Assembly (NCBI GenBank): GCA_034440635.1
Contig: JAOTON010001699.1
Location: forward strand, 124,001-188,000
Direction: 5' to 3'
DNA length: 64,000 nucleotides
Origin: Lepas anatifera
Lineage: Eukaryota > Arthropoda > Thecostraca > Lepadidae
Positions 46,686 to 57,640 of this stretch are shown piece after piece. The translations under genes and the position numbers were made by a program. The notes below the pieces were generated by a model. That model was given only the letters and a program-made list of their open reading frames with translations, was not told where the DNA came from and did no database searches. Position 1 is the stretch's first letter; each line of letters begins with the position of its first letter.

Positions 46686-46890
46686 CCCGGTAGTTCAGTT
46701 GGTAGAGCGTTGGTCTCCGGTCCCTTGCCCAGGAACATGCAGTGGCAGTGCATCTGCAGACCTGGCATCGATTCCCCTGAGACGCTCCGGCGCTCTAACT
46801 ACTCGACGAAGGTCGGCTGGCAGCTGACTAATGAGAGGGTGACCTGAGCGGGGTGGTCGTCCTTGTGCTTTGTGGGACGTTAAACTTTGA
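46686..46890 (+). mobile_element. tRNA-derived SINE (SINE2)
   Basis: A box-like TAGTTCAGTTGGTAGAGCG at 46691-46709 and a weak B box GGCATCGATTCC at 46764-46775, spaced further apart than in a tRNA by an insertion. The body then ends in GGGACGTTAAAC (46874-46885). The final GACGTTAAAC resembles the GTCGTTAAAC tail of SINE1, although heads and bodies differ. No tRNA fold is possible over the whole head, so this is not a tRNA gene. Confidence 0.75.
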
Positions 46891-46947
46891 CTTCTAAATT
46901 AATCCTTTATTGCGGGAGTTGCTCGTTTAGATAATGGGGTCAGAGTT

Positions 46948-47196
46948 TCTGTAATCATAAGTGTCGCCACCGGCAAAAAAGTGGGGGGGCAGCCGAACTT
47001 CAACCTGATGCTGACAAAAAACTTTCAATATCAGAACCAAAAACTGTTCGAATTTGGGCTCCTCGTTGCCTTCCGCAGCGGCTGGATATAAGAATGTCCG
47101 ACTTTCTCTCATTTTGACTAAGATCAGGAAATTTTTGGCCAAAAAGTGGGGGGGGCAGACCCCTGGCCCCCCTTTTCCGATGCGTATGTCCGTAAT
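46948..47196 (-). mobile_element. hAT-like MITE F9, copy b
   Basis: Element 46956-47188, inverted relative to F9a. Flanks TCTGTAAT (46948-46955) and TCCGTAAT (47189-47196) match at seven of eight bases, an 8-bp target duplication. Confidence 0.82.
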
Positions 47197-47378
47197 AATA
47201 ATAATTGTTGGGGTTTAACGACGCACCAACTGCCAGGGTCATAGGCGTCGCCAACTCTCACCCTGTTGGAAGGGGTTTTGGGGATCAGATCGACTTATTC
47301 AGAGGCTCCGCCGGGACTTGAACCCGGGACCGGTGACTTAGAAGACAAGGGTGCTATCCACTAAGTCACCTCATCCCC
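47192..47378 (-). mobile_element. tRNA-derived SINE (SINE1), minus-strand copy
   Basis: Inverted copy of 7600-7779 with a better preserved B box, GGTTCAAGTCC on the minus strand, and tail GTCGTTAAACCCCAACAATT followed by ATT repeats. Head, body and tail are complete. Confidence 0.87.
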
Positions 47379-47559
47379 GGTCAAAGTTTCCGTGACAAGT
47401 CCATTGATGACGTAAAGTGAGGCTCCGACTCTGAAAGCTGAACTTGCAACTACTTGGAGAAAATTAGAAGAAAGAACTATGGCTTCTACACATCTGCCTT
47501 AGCGTCCTCGGATAATTTTGTGACGCTGTTTCAGACATTGTTTTGGCTCCTTGCTCATT

Positions 47560-47745
47560 GGTGGATTTTGGCAAGGGGCGCCATTTTGGGCCGTGGGTCG
47601 CTATTTAGGCCAGCCAAGGGCACCAATTTGTACGGTGTTACTTATCGAAGTGGCGCCCAGTTGTATCATGGCGATGCCAATATTTGTAACCAGGGGAGGG
47701 GGTGGGAAGCGACGTTTCAGGGGAGCGGGGCGCGATGTGGGGTGT
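47560..47745 (-). repeat. Possible F8 remnant
   Basis: Words such as GGTGGGAAGCGACGTTTCAG (47701-47720) match the F8c interior at 56390. Spaced GGCGCC words continue to the left. No ends or target duplication are preserved. Confidence 0.4.
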
Positions 47746-47817
47746 CAGGTGGGTGAATCGGAGAGGAAGGCACGTCTTGGCCTGTGGCTCCGGGATCTGC
47801 CTGTGTTATGGCGCTAT

Positions 47818-50414
47818 GTCACAGGAGATGTCCGTGGCGCTGTTACAGGAGATCCGTGGCACTGTCACAGGAGATGTCTGTGGGGTTGTCACAGGAGATG
47901 TCTGTGGGGTTGTCACAGGAGATGTCTGTGGGGTTGTCACAGGAGATGTCTGTGGGGTTGTCACAGGAGATGTCTGTGGCACTGTTACAGGAGATGTCCG
48001 TGGCACTGTTACAGGAGATGTCCGTGGCGCTGTCACAGGAGATGTCTGTGGGGTTGTCACAGGAGATGTCTGTGGCACTGTTACAGGAGATGTCTGTGGG
48101 GTTGTCACAGGAGATGTCTGTGGGGTTGTCACAGGAGATGTCTGTGGCACTGTTACAGGAGATGTCCGTGGCACTGTCACAGGAGATGTCTGTGGGGTTG
48201 TCACAGGAGATGTCTGTGGGGTTGTCACAGGAGATGTCTGTGGGGTTGTCACAGGAGATGTCTGTGGGGTTGTCACAGGAGATGTCTGTGGCACTGTTAC
48301 AGGAGATGTCCGTGGCACTGTTACAGGAGATGTCCGTGGCGCTGTCACAGGAGATGTCTGTGGGGTTGTCACAGGAGATGTCTGTGGGGTTGTCACAGGA
48401 GATGTCTGTGGGGTTGTCACAGGAGATGTCTGTGGGGTTGTCACAGGAGATGTCTGTGGCACTGTTACAGGAGATGTCCGTGGCGCTGTCACAGGAGATG
48501 TCTGTGGGGTTGTCACAGGAGATGTATGTGGGGTTGTCACAGGAGATGTCTGTGGGGTTGTCACAGGAGATGTCCGTGGCACTGTTACAGGAGATGTCTG
48601 TGGGGTTGTCACAGGAGATGTCCGTGGCGCTGTCACAGGAGATGTCTGTGGGGTTGTCACAGGAGATGTCTGTGGCACTGTTACAGGAGATGTCCGTGGC
48701 GCTGTCACAGGAGATGTCTGTGGGGTTGCCACAGGAGATGTCTGTGGGGTTGTCACAGGAGATGTCTGTGGCACTGTTACAGGAGATGTCTGTGGGGTTG
48801 TCACAGGAGATGTCCGTGGCGCTGTTACAGGAGATGTCTGTGGGGTTGTCACAGGAGATGTCTGTGGGGTTGTCACAGGAGATGTCTGTGGGGTTGTCAC
48901 AGGAGATGTCTGTGGGGTTGTCACAGGAGATGTCTGTGGAGTTGTCACAGGAGATGTCTGTGGCACTGTTACAGGAGATGTCCGTGGCGCTGTCACAGGA
49001 GATGTCTGTGGGGTTGCCACAGGAGATGTCTGTGGGGTTGTCACAGGAGATGTCTGTGGCACTGTTACAGGAGATGTCTGTGGGGTTGTCACAGGAGATG
49101 TCTGTGGGGTTGTCACAGGAGATGTCTGTGGGGTTGTCACAGGAGATGTCTGTGGGGTTGTCACAGGAGATGTCTGTGGGGTTGTCACAGGAGATGTCCG
49201 TGGCGCTGTTACAGGAGATGTCTGTGGGGTTGCCACAGGAGATGTCTGTGGGGTTGTCACAGGAGATGTCTGTGGCACTGTTACAGGAGATGTCTGTGGG
49301 GTTGTCACAGGAGATGTCTGTGGGGTTGTCACAGGAGATGTCTGTGGGGTTGTCACAGGAGATGTCTGTGGGGTTGTCACAGGAGATGTCTGTGGGGTTG
49401 TCACAGGAGATGTCTGTGGGGTTGTCACAGGAGATGTCTGTGGGGTTGTCACAGGAGATGTCTGTGGAGTTGTCACAGGAGATGTCTGTGGCACTGTTAC
49501 AGGAGATGTCTGTGGGGTTGTCACAGGAGATGTCTGTGGGGTTGTCACAGGAGATGTCTGTGGCACTGTTACAGGAGATGTCTGTGGGGTTGTCACAGGA
49601 GATGTCTGTGGGGTTGTCACAGGAGATGTCTGTGGGGTTGTCACAGGAGATGTCTGTGGGGTTGTCACAGGAGCTGTCTGTGGAGTTGTCACAGGAGATG
49701 TCTGTGGCACTGTTACAGGAGATGTCCGTGGCGCTGTCACAGGAGATGTCTGTGGGGTTGTCACAGGAGATGTCTGTGGGGTTGTCACAGGAGATGTCTG
49801 TGGGGTTGTCACAGGAGATGTCTGTGGCACTGTTACAGGAGATGTCCGTGGCACTGTTACAGGAGATGTCCGTGGCGCTGTCACAGGAGATGTCTGTGGG
49901 GTTGTCACAGGAGATGTCTGTGGGGTTGTCACAGGAGATGTCTGTGGGGTTGTCACAGGAGATGTCTGTGGCACTGTTACAGGAGATGTCTGTGGGGTTG
50001 TCACAGGAGATGTCTGTGGGGTTGTCACAGGAGATGTCTGTGGGGTTGTCACAGGAGATGTCTGTGGCACTGTTACAGGAGATGTCTGTGGGGTTGTCAC
50101 AGGAGATGTCTGTGGGGTTGTCACAGGAGATGTCTGTGGGGTTGTCACAGGAGATGTCTGTGGGGTTGTCACAGGAGATGTCTGTGGGGTTGTCACAGGA
50201 GATGTCTGTGGGGTTGTCACAGGAGATGTCTGTGGGGTTGTCACAGGAGATGTCCGTGGCGCTGTCACAGGAGATGTCCGTGGCGCTGTCACAGGAGATG
50301 TCTGTGGCGCTGTTACTGGAGATGTCTGTGGCGCTGTTACAGGAGATGTCTGTGGCGCTGTTACAGGAGATGTCCGTGGCGCTGAAACAAGATATGTATG
50401 TGGCGCTGTTACAG
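47818..50414. repeat. 24-bp minisatellite, about 107 units
   Basis: The unit GTCACAGGAGATGTCTGTGG plus GGTT recurs without a break for 2.6 kb. Main variants end CTGTGGGGTT, CTGTGGCACT and CCGTGGCGCT, in mixed higher-order order. Since the unit is eight codons and indels seen are multiples of three (a three-base loss at about 47853), five of six frames are open over more than 800 codons. One plus frame reads the eight-residue SQEMSVGL; one minus frame reads mucin-like TTPQTSPV. The plus frame with EMSV continues into the Rab-binding exon. Each unit resembles the exon start ACAGATGTCCGTGGCGCTG, so the array probably grew from it. Confidence 0.95.
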
Positions 50415-50542
50415 ATGTCCGTGGCGCTGGGGGCGGCTGCCGGCACTGCCGACCTGACCCTGACCCCGTCGGAGGTTCAGCTGATTCTGGAAGTAGTGGA
50501 GAGGGACCACAAGCTACGGCACCGGGAGGACCTGCGCATCAG
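50415..50542 (+). CDS. Rab27-effector-type Rab-binding domain, first helix (Slp/Slac2 family exon)
   Basis: ATG at 50415 opens 42 codons plus two bases before a GTCAGT donor at 50543. After an Ala/Gly lead, residues 13-42 read DLTLTPSEVQLILEVVER and on through DHKLRHREDLRI, with Arg or Ser completed by the next exon. This matches the first helix of the Slp-homology Rab-binding domain: D-L-x-x-(L/F)-T-x-x-E, then I-L-x-V-V-x-R-D-x-x-L-R-x-x-E-x-x-R. It is found in synaptotagmin-like proteins, Slac2/melanophilin, MyRIP and granuphilin, which link Rab27 vesicles to membranes or myosins. It is frame-continuous with the minisatellite, so translation may begin at this ATG or at a repeat unit. Subfamily is undecided; the donor is non-ideal. 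No later exon was found. Confidence 0.72.
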
Positions 50543-52797
50543 GTCAGTCGCTGGTCGCTAGCGCTGTAGTTATTATGCACCTCTGATTCATTACGCTGCA
50601 CAAGGTGCACTAAATGCCGATGCTCAGGCATCTTTTCCCGAAGTTTTAAGATTTACGGTATTAGGATTAGGATCCCGAAGGATTAGGATGCCTGATTTAT
50701 TTGCGCCTGCTTAGGACATTCATGGTTCGTTAGCTCGGTGTTTCTAAAAGCAAACGGAACCAGGCCTTTGATTTATGTTAACGAAATAAAAATAACTATA
50801 TCTAGTTGCCACACATGATCCTGAATGGCCCAGCCGGTAACTGAGGATGGATTTCTGCTCCTAGTAATTAGCCCTGCATAAACTAGTATCTCCGACCAGA
50901 CTTCTGGGATTGTTTTCTTCAAAACAATTATTTCTGGCTTGTGTCGGAAGCGCATCGCTTTGAGCACTTCTTGATTGTGGCGCTGTTCTTACCGGCTTGT
51001 AACGTCATTCCTAAACCCATGCACAATTCTGAACATAACATATTCCAAATATCAAACATATAAATTATCTAAATATCTGTGCACCCATCTGTATAGCTGA
51101 AACTATTCGAAGTCAGGTCAGTGATAAGACAGCTAAAGGATTTCGAGAATCATACATCTTGAATGCGGTTTCACAGAAACGAAAGTTTTCAGTGAACTCT
51201 AGGTCTCATTACCTGATGCAGAACTCTAGAAGCTGTCATTGCTTGCTTAGCTGTTATTAGATGTTATTGATTCTTAACAGACAGAAAAGCGGCCCGTTCG
51301 AATAGTAAACACTACTTGAGCTCACGATTGTCCTCTGCTTCTGGTCCGGGCTTTGTTGAGTCTTTTCCATTGTTCCCAGACTGGCTGGAATGGAACATAC
51401 TCTGTCGAGAACTACTACTGGGCCCCTGACCCCCCCCGCCCTCTCGTGTTGTGACGCCCCTGCCGAAGAAAAGTTGAGATTTTACAGTGCTATAACTGCT
51501 CAGTTAAGTAGCGCTGATCTGTTTCTTATAGGTGGCGCTATCGAACAACTTCCAGACGGACTATTCAGAACATATAGATGGCGGTTGTAGGTAAAGACCT
51601 GGCAAGCATTCTGCCGGAACGTTGACAGATGCTGGGCGCAGTGGTGCATCCAATGAGGGGCTGGAAGTGGGCCCCCGAAGCTTTGGCCCAAAAGCGCTAC
51701 CCCTCCCCCTGCCCATGTTGGGTTACGAACGCGAACAGCCCCCCCCATTGAGCATTGCCGTGGCCTTTTGTGCCTCCCAGCAGAGGTGCAGAAACTTGCC
51801 AACTCGGCTACCGGAGTTTGTGACACATTTACGAAAATTGAAGTGCATAATTGTGACAAAATAGCGATCCTGACTGTATGGCTATCAAACCAAATATTTT
51901 CGAAATAGAGAATGAAGCGTGTAGGAAATATTTTAACTTAGCAGCTCTGTTCTTCAATTGCACAACGTACCATTAGTGATACAATATTGGTACTGTGTTC
52001 AGTTTCTACTAAAACGAGGGACCCCCGCTGCAGAAAACCCGCAAACCGCTGTCACAGTTGCCAGATTTTAACATGCAGCCCAATGGGGCTGATTGTTAGT
52101 AGTTTGCAGAAAGTTGTCGCCTAGATACCGGAAATGTGACAGTCAATTTTTTCAAGAAATACACGATTGTGGGCATATTTAAGGCATTAAAGATAACGCA
52201 GATACTTTATCAAGTACTTCTCTGTCCATTTTTTCAGGTTAAATCATATTTACAGTTTGAGTGTCTTCGATTTATTGGCCCCTATTTCTTCGAATTTAGT
52301 ATTAAGTACGCCTAAAAGCTACTAATAAAAGTACTAAGTGAGTGAGAAAATAAACATAGCAGGGCAGCAATTCTACTTAAACTGCGCAACAGCGACAAGA
52401 CAAGTTAGAAATGTTTATGTGATGTAGAGCCAGCCTGTCAAAAATTTAGCCACTTATTTTGAGGGCATATTTATTAGGTATATTTGAGATAAGTGCAGGC
52501 TAAAACTAGCTAGAATAAATATTGCTGCTCATGGCTTATCTAAGATGAATGTAGGCAATTGCAAGACTGATGCACTTTCCCATATCAAACTTGGGTTTTC
52601 ATTCCTTGGCCTGCTTGTGCCTTAGCTTATTTGTGCCCTAGATTGGTTAGATATATTTGGAGCTGGAGGAAGTTGGGAGAGTTGGCGCCAGCAACAGGCT
52701 GGCAACAGCAGTGATTCAGGTGAGTTTTCATGATCAAATTATCATATCAATATTGTACAGATAGCAAATGTGTGCTAATGCAGTCCTCCACAAAGTG
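50543..52797. other. Probable intron of the Rab-binding gene; no other feature
   Basis: Mixed, AT-leaning sequence after the exon donor. No following RabBD exon was recognised. Short open frames at 51390-51590 and 51500-51860 have no known domain. Confidence 0.35.
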
Positions 52798-52950
52798 TTA
52801 ACACCCACACTGGAGAGGGGCCTGGAACTAACGTGCACTGGAGGGGGCCGAGTAGACCCCCTTCTTATCTCAGAAAATCACAGCAAATCTCAGAAAGAAA
52901 TAGACTTCGAAAAACGCTGGTTGGGGGTGTGTTGCTTACTACCAGTGGTG
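52798..52950 (+). mobile_element. TTAA-flanked element F4, copy g, 5' fragment
   Basis: TTAA at 52798-52801, then CACCCACACTGGAG and ACGTGCACTGGAGGGGG, the doubled F4 end. Similarity fades after about 52950. Confidence 0.75.
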
Positions 52951-53929
52951 GTAAGCAACGCACAGGACCTGAACTGCATGGAGTTAAAGCAGGATTTTGG
53001 CTACACTGGATCTTTCTTTGTTATGTGAATTCAAATACCTCTGTACCTATTAGGCCAATAGACATAATTTTACATCTATGCAGGCTAGTTGCCTCAGAGT
53101 TTTTACTGCAAGAAGGAATGACCAGGCAGGTGATGATCGTGAGTGGGATGCAAATTTTAAGCATTTGATGTGTTTATAAAAATGCTACCTAAGGTCCACT
53201 TTACCAACACATTTTAGGTAGATCCAAATACTATGTTGACATTGACATTTTTCCCTTTTGTTGATATGTGAGATAGAAGTTTATTGGGGGGGAATATGTG
53301 GTTAGGGTTCCCAATTGTGTGTACATGTACGCTCCCATTAATCGATAGGTATGTTCCCAATAATGACTATTTTCATGATAATTGCTACATTTAATCATGT
53401 GGAAAAGTACCATAATTGGAAACACTCCTTCCAAAAATGTAAACTTCTTCAAAAAGGGAATGCATGTCATTGGGGAAATTGCGGTCAGAGTTGCCAATAA
53501 TAGTTATGACCCCGATACTGGAAAAAATGACCCATAATTGGAAATTTTCCTTCCAAAAACAAAAACATGATCTATAAATGAAAACTCAGTTTACTACTTT
53601 CATGCTGTAATGGTTTGGTGCTAGAACATTGTCTGCTGCAAAAAGTAAGGGACAGGTAGAGGACATTCAGCATATTGGAAATAGTATTCAAGTATACAAT
53701 TATTATTTCCAGCTCTGCGTGACAGAGGAGGCATACGTCGCATTTAATTTGTGACAGCCAGCATACTTTCTGCACCTCTGCCTCCCAGCTTGAAAAACAA
53801 GCACCCCGAAGCACTCGTGATTATTGTGCCTATAAAGGGTGTCATTCCCCCCTCCAAGTGGCGCTTCTGCACCTGGGGTACCACCCCTTTTCTTGTGGAA
53901 GTTTCAGCTTTATCACCAGAAATGTCACA
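52951..53929. other. No gene recognised
   Basis: Mixed sequence with recurrent ATAATTGGAAA words at about 53410-53555; too diverged to call an array. Confidence 0.3.
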
Positions 53930-54470
53930 CTTGTCCATATTGTATCGCCCCTTAGGAACTGCTCACCCCATATATAATTATCGCCGTCCCTGTAGCGAAA
54001 CTGCCGCCCCCTCCCAGGGAAATACATACTTTTTATGGTGTGCCGCCCCATAGCCTAAAGAAGTTGTCCCTTCCTACTTTGTGGTACCCTACCTGTGCAT
54101 GGTTTGCCGCCCTGGGCTTATAGAACCACCACTTCTGTATTAAACACGGTCCCTGCCTCTGTTCGTAATATGCTCTCCCCCTCGCACTAGACGGAAAAAA
54201 AATCGCAGTTATGACCTGCCGCCCTTAGCCTAAACAAGTTGCATAAAAGCTCTTCCTCACCTTTATTACTTCTCCAACGTGACACTCCGCACACTAGGTT
54301 GAAGAATTGGCCGCCCCTTTAAGTACAAATGCTGTCTCTGGAATAGTGTGCCGCCCCTGACCAGAACCGACACTTTTGTAACTGGCGCGTTGCTCAAGCC
54401 TGAAGAGTTGCTGCTGCGTCACCGCAGATGCTGCCCCTGTCCATAGCGTGCCACCCTCTTGTATATATAA
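53930..54470. repeat. Very degenerate repeat around GTGCCGCCCC
   Basis: Words like ATAGTGTGCCGCCCC and AGCCTAAAGAAGTTG recur at about 53945, 54040, 54105, 54217, 54346 and 54447, spaced irregularly at 65-130 bp. Probably an old tandem array with about 100-bp units. Confidence 0.45.
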
Positions 54471-54855
54471 CCTGTCACGCGTGACAAACACTTCTCGCAA
54501 GCATCTTCTAGATTTCGGCGGTTGCTTGAGAAATAAACATTCACAACTATTTTGACTTTTTTGGGCCATCTGTCTTGATAACAGTGATCCGGTTATCTGT
54601 ATTTTCATTGCTTTGGGTTAAGAGGTGTCTGTCAAATGCAGCCTTACAAATGGGGGTAAAACATGAAACAATTTGGTCCAGGTGCCTACAGCACGCTTGA
54701 GAAATGGCTTACATCCTATTGCAGCGATTCGACCGATGAGCAAACCCTGCTTATCTCCCGTTTGATACGCAGTGTTGTATATATGAAAACTAGCTTTTAG
54801 CTGTGCCGTCGTCTCATCCGGTCGATGGTAATCCGGAATATTGTGTGGCTCATCA

Positions 54856-55884
54856 TTAACCCTCGCCCCACCGGGGCCATCGATGGCCCCCCTAAGGGTT
54901 TTCCGAGATAGCAGAAAAACGATGAGGCGCAGCACTGCAGTTGAGGGCTCTACCTCTCACTGCATCATTTTCCCACCATCCCTGAAATTTTTTACCCCGG
55001 GTCACCCAAGGTCAGGTCACCAGACGAGGTCAACCAAGGTCACCTCACTTCAACTTTAGAGCTCTGTAAGAGCTACATTTCGAAGTCGATCGATTTGAAA
55101 CTTCCTACACTTTATGACCCCTCCAGGGTCTACAAGCTGTATATCCGGGATTTTTCGATTTCGTGCCCTGAGGTCAGGTCACGAGGTGACCTCTCCCATT
55201 GAAAAAGCATGGGGAAAAGCTGTCTTATGATCTAAAAGTAAAAAAAACGATTGAAAATGCTCAGCTCGATCAGAAAAGTGTTCTTGGACACCCTTTCATG
55301 GATTCCAGGGGCCATATTTGCCCTTTGACCTCTCCAAGGTCATCCAAGGTCACCAGGGGCCAAAAACAGTATTTTGACAATAAATTTTGACCTAATTAAG
55401 CTAAAGCGCTGAAACAAACACCATCGTGTTTGTCTTGTTTCTGGCTTTTATTTGATATACAGCAAGGTCACTTTCGGACCTTTCGTGACCTCAGGTCATA
55501 TTAGGTCACGAGGTGACCTCTGGAGGTCAAACCACTGGCGGGAGGTCTTTACATTTCACATAGCGGAAAAGTACTAACAATTGCCTATCAAATGTACTTT
55601 ACCCGACCTCAATAGCTCTAATGGCATAACAGTTATGCCCAGTTTTCTTAGGCATTGCATATTTGAGTGAAAATAGCCGATCTTGACCTAATTTGACCTC
55701 TCGAGTTCAAACCATTGAGCTGAGCACTAAAAATTTGAAGTAATTTCTTACTGAATTCACGCGAGCTTTCTAGTGTACTTTGCAGATTTGCGCTAACGCC
55801 CATATTTTTTGGAGTTAGAGGGGGCCATCGATGGCCCCCGGTGGCGCGAAGGTGGCGCCGGACCCCCGGTGGGGCGCGGGTTAA
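54856..55884 (+). mobile_element. TTAA-flanked element F3, copy h (best uninterrupted copy, 1021 bp)
   Basis: TTAA at 54856-54859 and 55881-55884. Left palindrome GGGGCCATCGATGGCCCC at 54873-54890, right palindrome GGGGGCCATCGATGGCCCCC at 55820-55839. The right end has GGTGGCGCCGGACCCCCGGT and then GGGGCGCGGG. The interior holds many AGGTCA/TGACCT words, for example around 55495-55530, where AGGTCA, a CGAGG spacer and TGACCT form an inverted pair followed by an everted pair. No ORF. Confidence 0.88.
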
Positions 55885-56223
55885 TACTGTCTGATTAATT
55901 CAGACCACATCCCCTTGTGAAAACCGCACACCAAAAGATATGAAATTGTTTTTTCCCTAAATCGATTTGGAGTCGAATATACCAATGTTTCAGTCAGGGT
56001 AAGCCGCATGAGTTTTTATATTCTGTGGTTCTAGAATAAGCTGAATGGATTTTTTCAGAAGGTGTGACCATTTTTTGGAACGTTTCAGAGTCTGGCAGGC
56101 TTTGTCAACCCTTATGAAATTCATATAAGCTATATCATGCGTCGGACAGCGACTCATCCATTATGCCCCATCCATTATGATTGTCCCCAATCATTCCTGT
56201 CAATTCGCTTCTGGACTGATGGT
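55885..56223. other. Spacer between F3h and F8c
   Basis: Mixed sequence, nothing recognised. Confidence 0.35.
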
Positions 56224-56231
56224 GCCTCCAC

Positions 56232-56501
56232 CATACGCGGATCCAGGATTGCCGATCGGGGGGGCACCTTCCGGGGGGGCGCCATCCGGACCAGGGGGCG
56301 CCACTTTTGACCGGTAAAACCTATTAGGTGGGCGCCAAATCCTATCGGTGGGCGCCGATTTTCGCATGCTGGGGGGGTGGGGGTGGGAAGCGACATTTCA
56401 GGGGGCGCCATCGACCTTTCAGGGGGCGCCGTGGCCATTTCAGGGGGCGCCAAGGGTCGATTGGGGGCACGAACCCCCTTTGCCCCCTGGATCCGCCTAT
56501 G
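56232..56501 (-). mobile_element. hAT-like MITE F8, copy c
   Basis: Starts CATACGCGGATCCAGG and ends CTGGATCCGCCTATGG. Flanks GCCTCCAC (56224-56231) and GCCTTCAC (56502-56509) agree at seven of eight bases. The interior has spaced GGGGGCGCC words alternating with ATTTCAGGGGGCGCC. Confidence 0.84.
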
Positions 56502-56680
56502 GCCTTCACGTGGTAAGGTCATTTCATTTCTTTTTTCAGGCTAGCACCAGCCTCTCAGTTGCATCTCCGGTGCAAGTCCCCTCTTTACTTTTTGGGGATC
56601 GCTCATTTTCTCAAAACTCAACGCCTCAGGAAATATATGTCTGGTTACCTAGAGCTCTATTTCTAATGATACTATTTCTG

Positions 56681-56835
56681 CTTCTCTAGATTTCTATTTC
56701 TAATGATAATTGTCGAAGATGAATCGTATTGTGGGTTCACCGCTGGACTGTTTCTACTTCTCTAGATTTCTATTTCTGATGATAATTGTCGAAGATGAAT
56801 CGTGTTGTAGGGTCACCGCTGACCCTTTCTGTCTG
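56681..56835. repeat. 76-bp tandem duplication
   Basis: CTTCTCTAGATTTCTATTTC at 56681 recurs at 56757, and similarity covers the whole 76-bp period. A partial third copy precedes it. Confidence 0.85.
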
Positions 56836-56839
56836 CTTC

Positions 56840-57345
56840 ACCTCTCGTCTGCCCAGTCCATTTTGGAGTGACGTCAGATCTCGTTTTTCCTGCTACTAAA
56901 CTTGCATAGTTTCTCATATATCAGGTCTGTTTAAGTATAATGCCAGCTCTTGCCCGGTCGAGTCCGCTTTAGTCTAACATCGCTCCTCGTGCGTCTACTT
57001 ATTTTTAGTCCGAGGTCGTCTCTCATCAGTTTCGTCCATTTTGCGTTAATATCGCGTTTTCTAGTCCAGTTCGTTTTGGTCTAACGTCCCCTCTCGTCTT
57101 CTTGACTGTGACGTCACTTTTCTGTCCAGTCTGCTGAGGTCTTGCGTCACCCATTATCCGTCCGGTCCGTTGAAGCCTTCCGTCCGTGCAGTCTGTCTCG
57201 GTTTGACATCTCTCGTCCGTCGAGTCCGTTTTAGTCTGGCATCGCCTATCGCCCGTTTAGTCTGTTTAGGTGTGGCGTTGCCTCCCGTCTATCCGGTACG
57301 TGTTAGTCTGAAGTCGTCTCTCATGCGTCCGGTCGGTCTGGTGCG
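56840..57345. repeat. Degenerate tandem array, unit about 45 bp
   Basis: The words CGTCCAGTCCG, TTTTAGTCTGACGTC and CTCTCGTC recur about every 43-47 bp over roughly 500 bp, with substantial divergence. Confidence 0.7.
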
Positions 57346-57640
57346 GCCGGAGAGCGGCGTTTGCGGGCTCGGACACGGGCTGCCGCTGCTCTCACACATG
57401 CTTCAGCTGCGCGGCGTGCAGGCGGGCCGGCACGTTTAGAAAGTGGCGGCCGGCTCGTGCCGCATCGATCAGGGCGGCGCAGCGGCGCGCGGGGTCGCAG
57501 GTCAGCCCGGCGCGCCGCCGACGACCCGCGGTCACGCGCGCTACACCGCGGGGGCGCCACCGTCTGCGGCCGGCGCCGGCCCGCGCCGGACAGTGCGGCC
57601 TCAGCAGGCTGATAAAACAGCGTGCCAAACTTAACCAAAC
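57346..57640. other. CpG-rich block, possible exon or island
   Basis: Strongly CpG-rich and open on both strands. On the minus strand, CTGTTTTATCAG (ending near 57610) resembles an acceptor and CATGTGTGAG (near 57395) a donor; the frame between ends LNVPARLHAAQLKHV. I do not recognise it. Confidence 0.2.

Noticed and set aside
46686..46780. Functional tRNA gene
   Set aside because: The A and B boxes are too far apart because of an insertion, and the sequence continues as a SINE.
47702..50569. Very long open frames as several independent repeat proteins
   Set aside because: They are the same 24-bp repeat read in different frames. At most one is likely to be used, and only the plus frame that reaches the Rab-binding helix has outside support.
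54856..55884. CpG-island promoter with hormone-response elements as a single-gene regulator
   Set aside because: The same sequence occurs in at least eight copies in this window with TTAA on both sides, so it is a mobile element first; any regulatory role is secondary.
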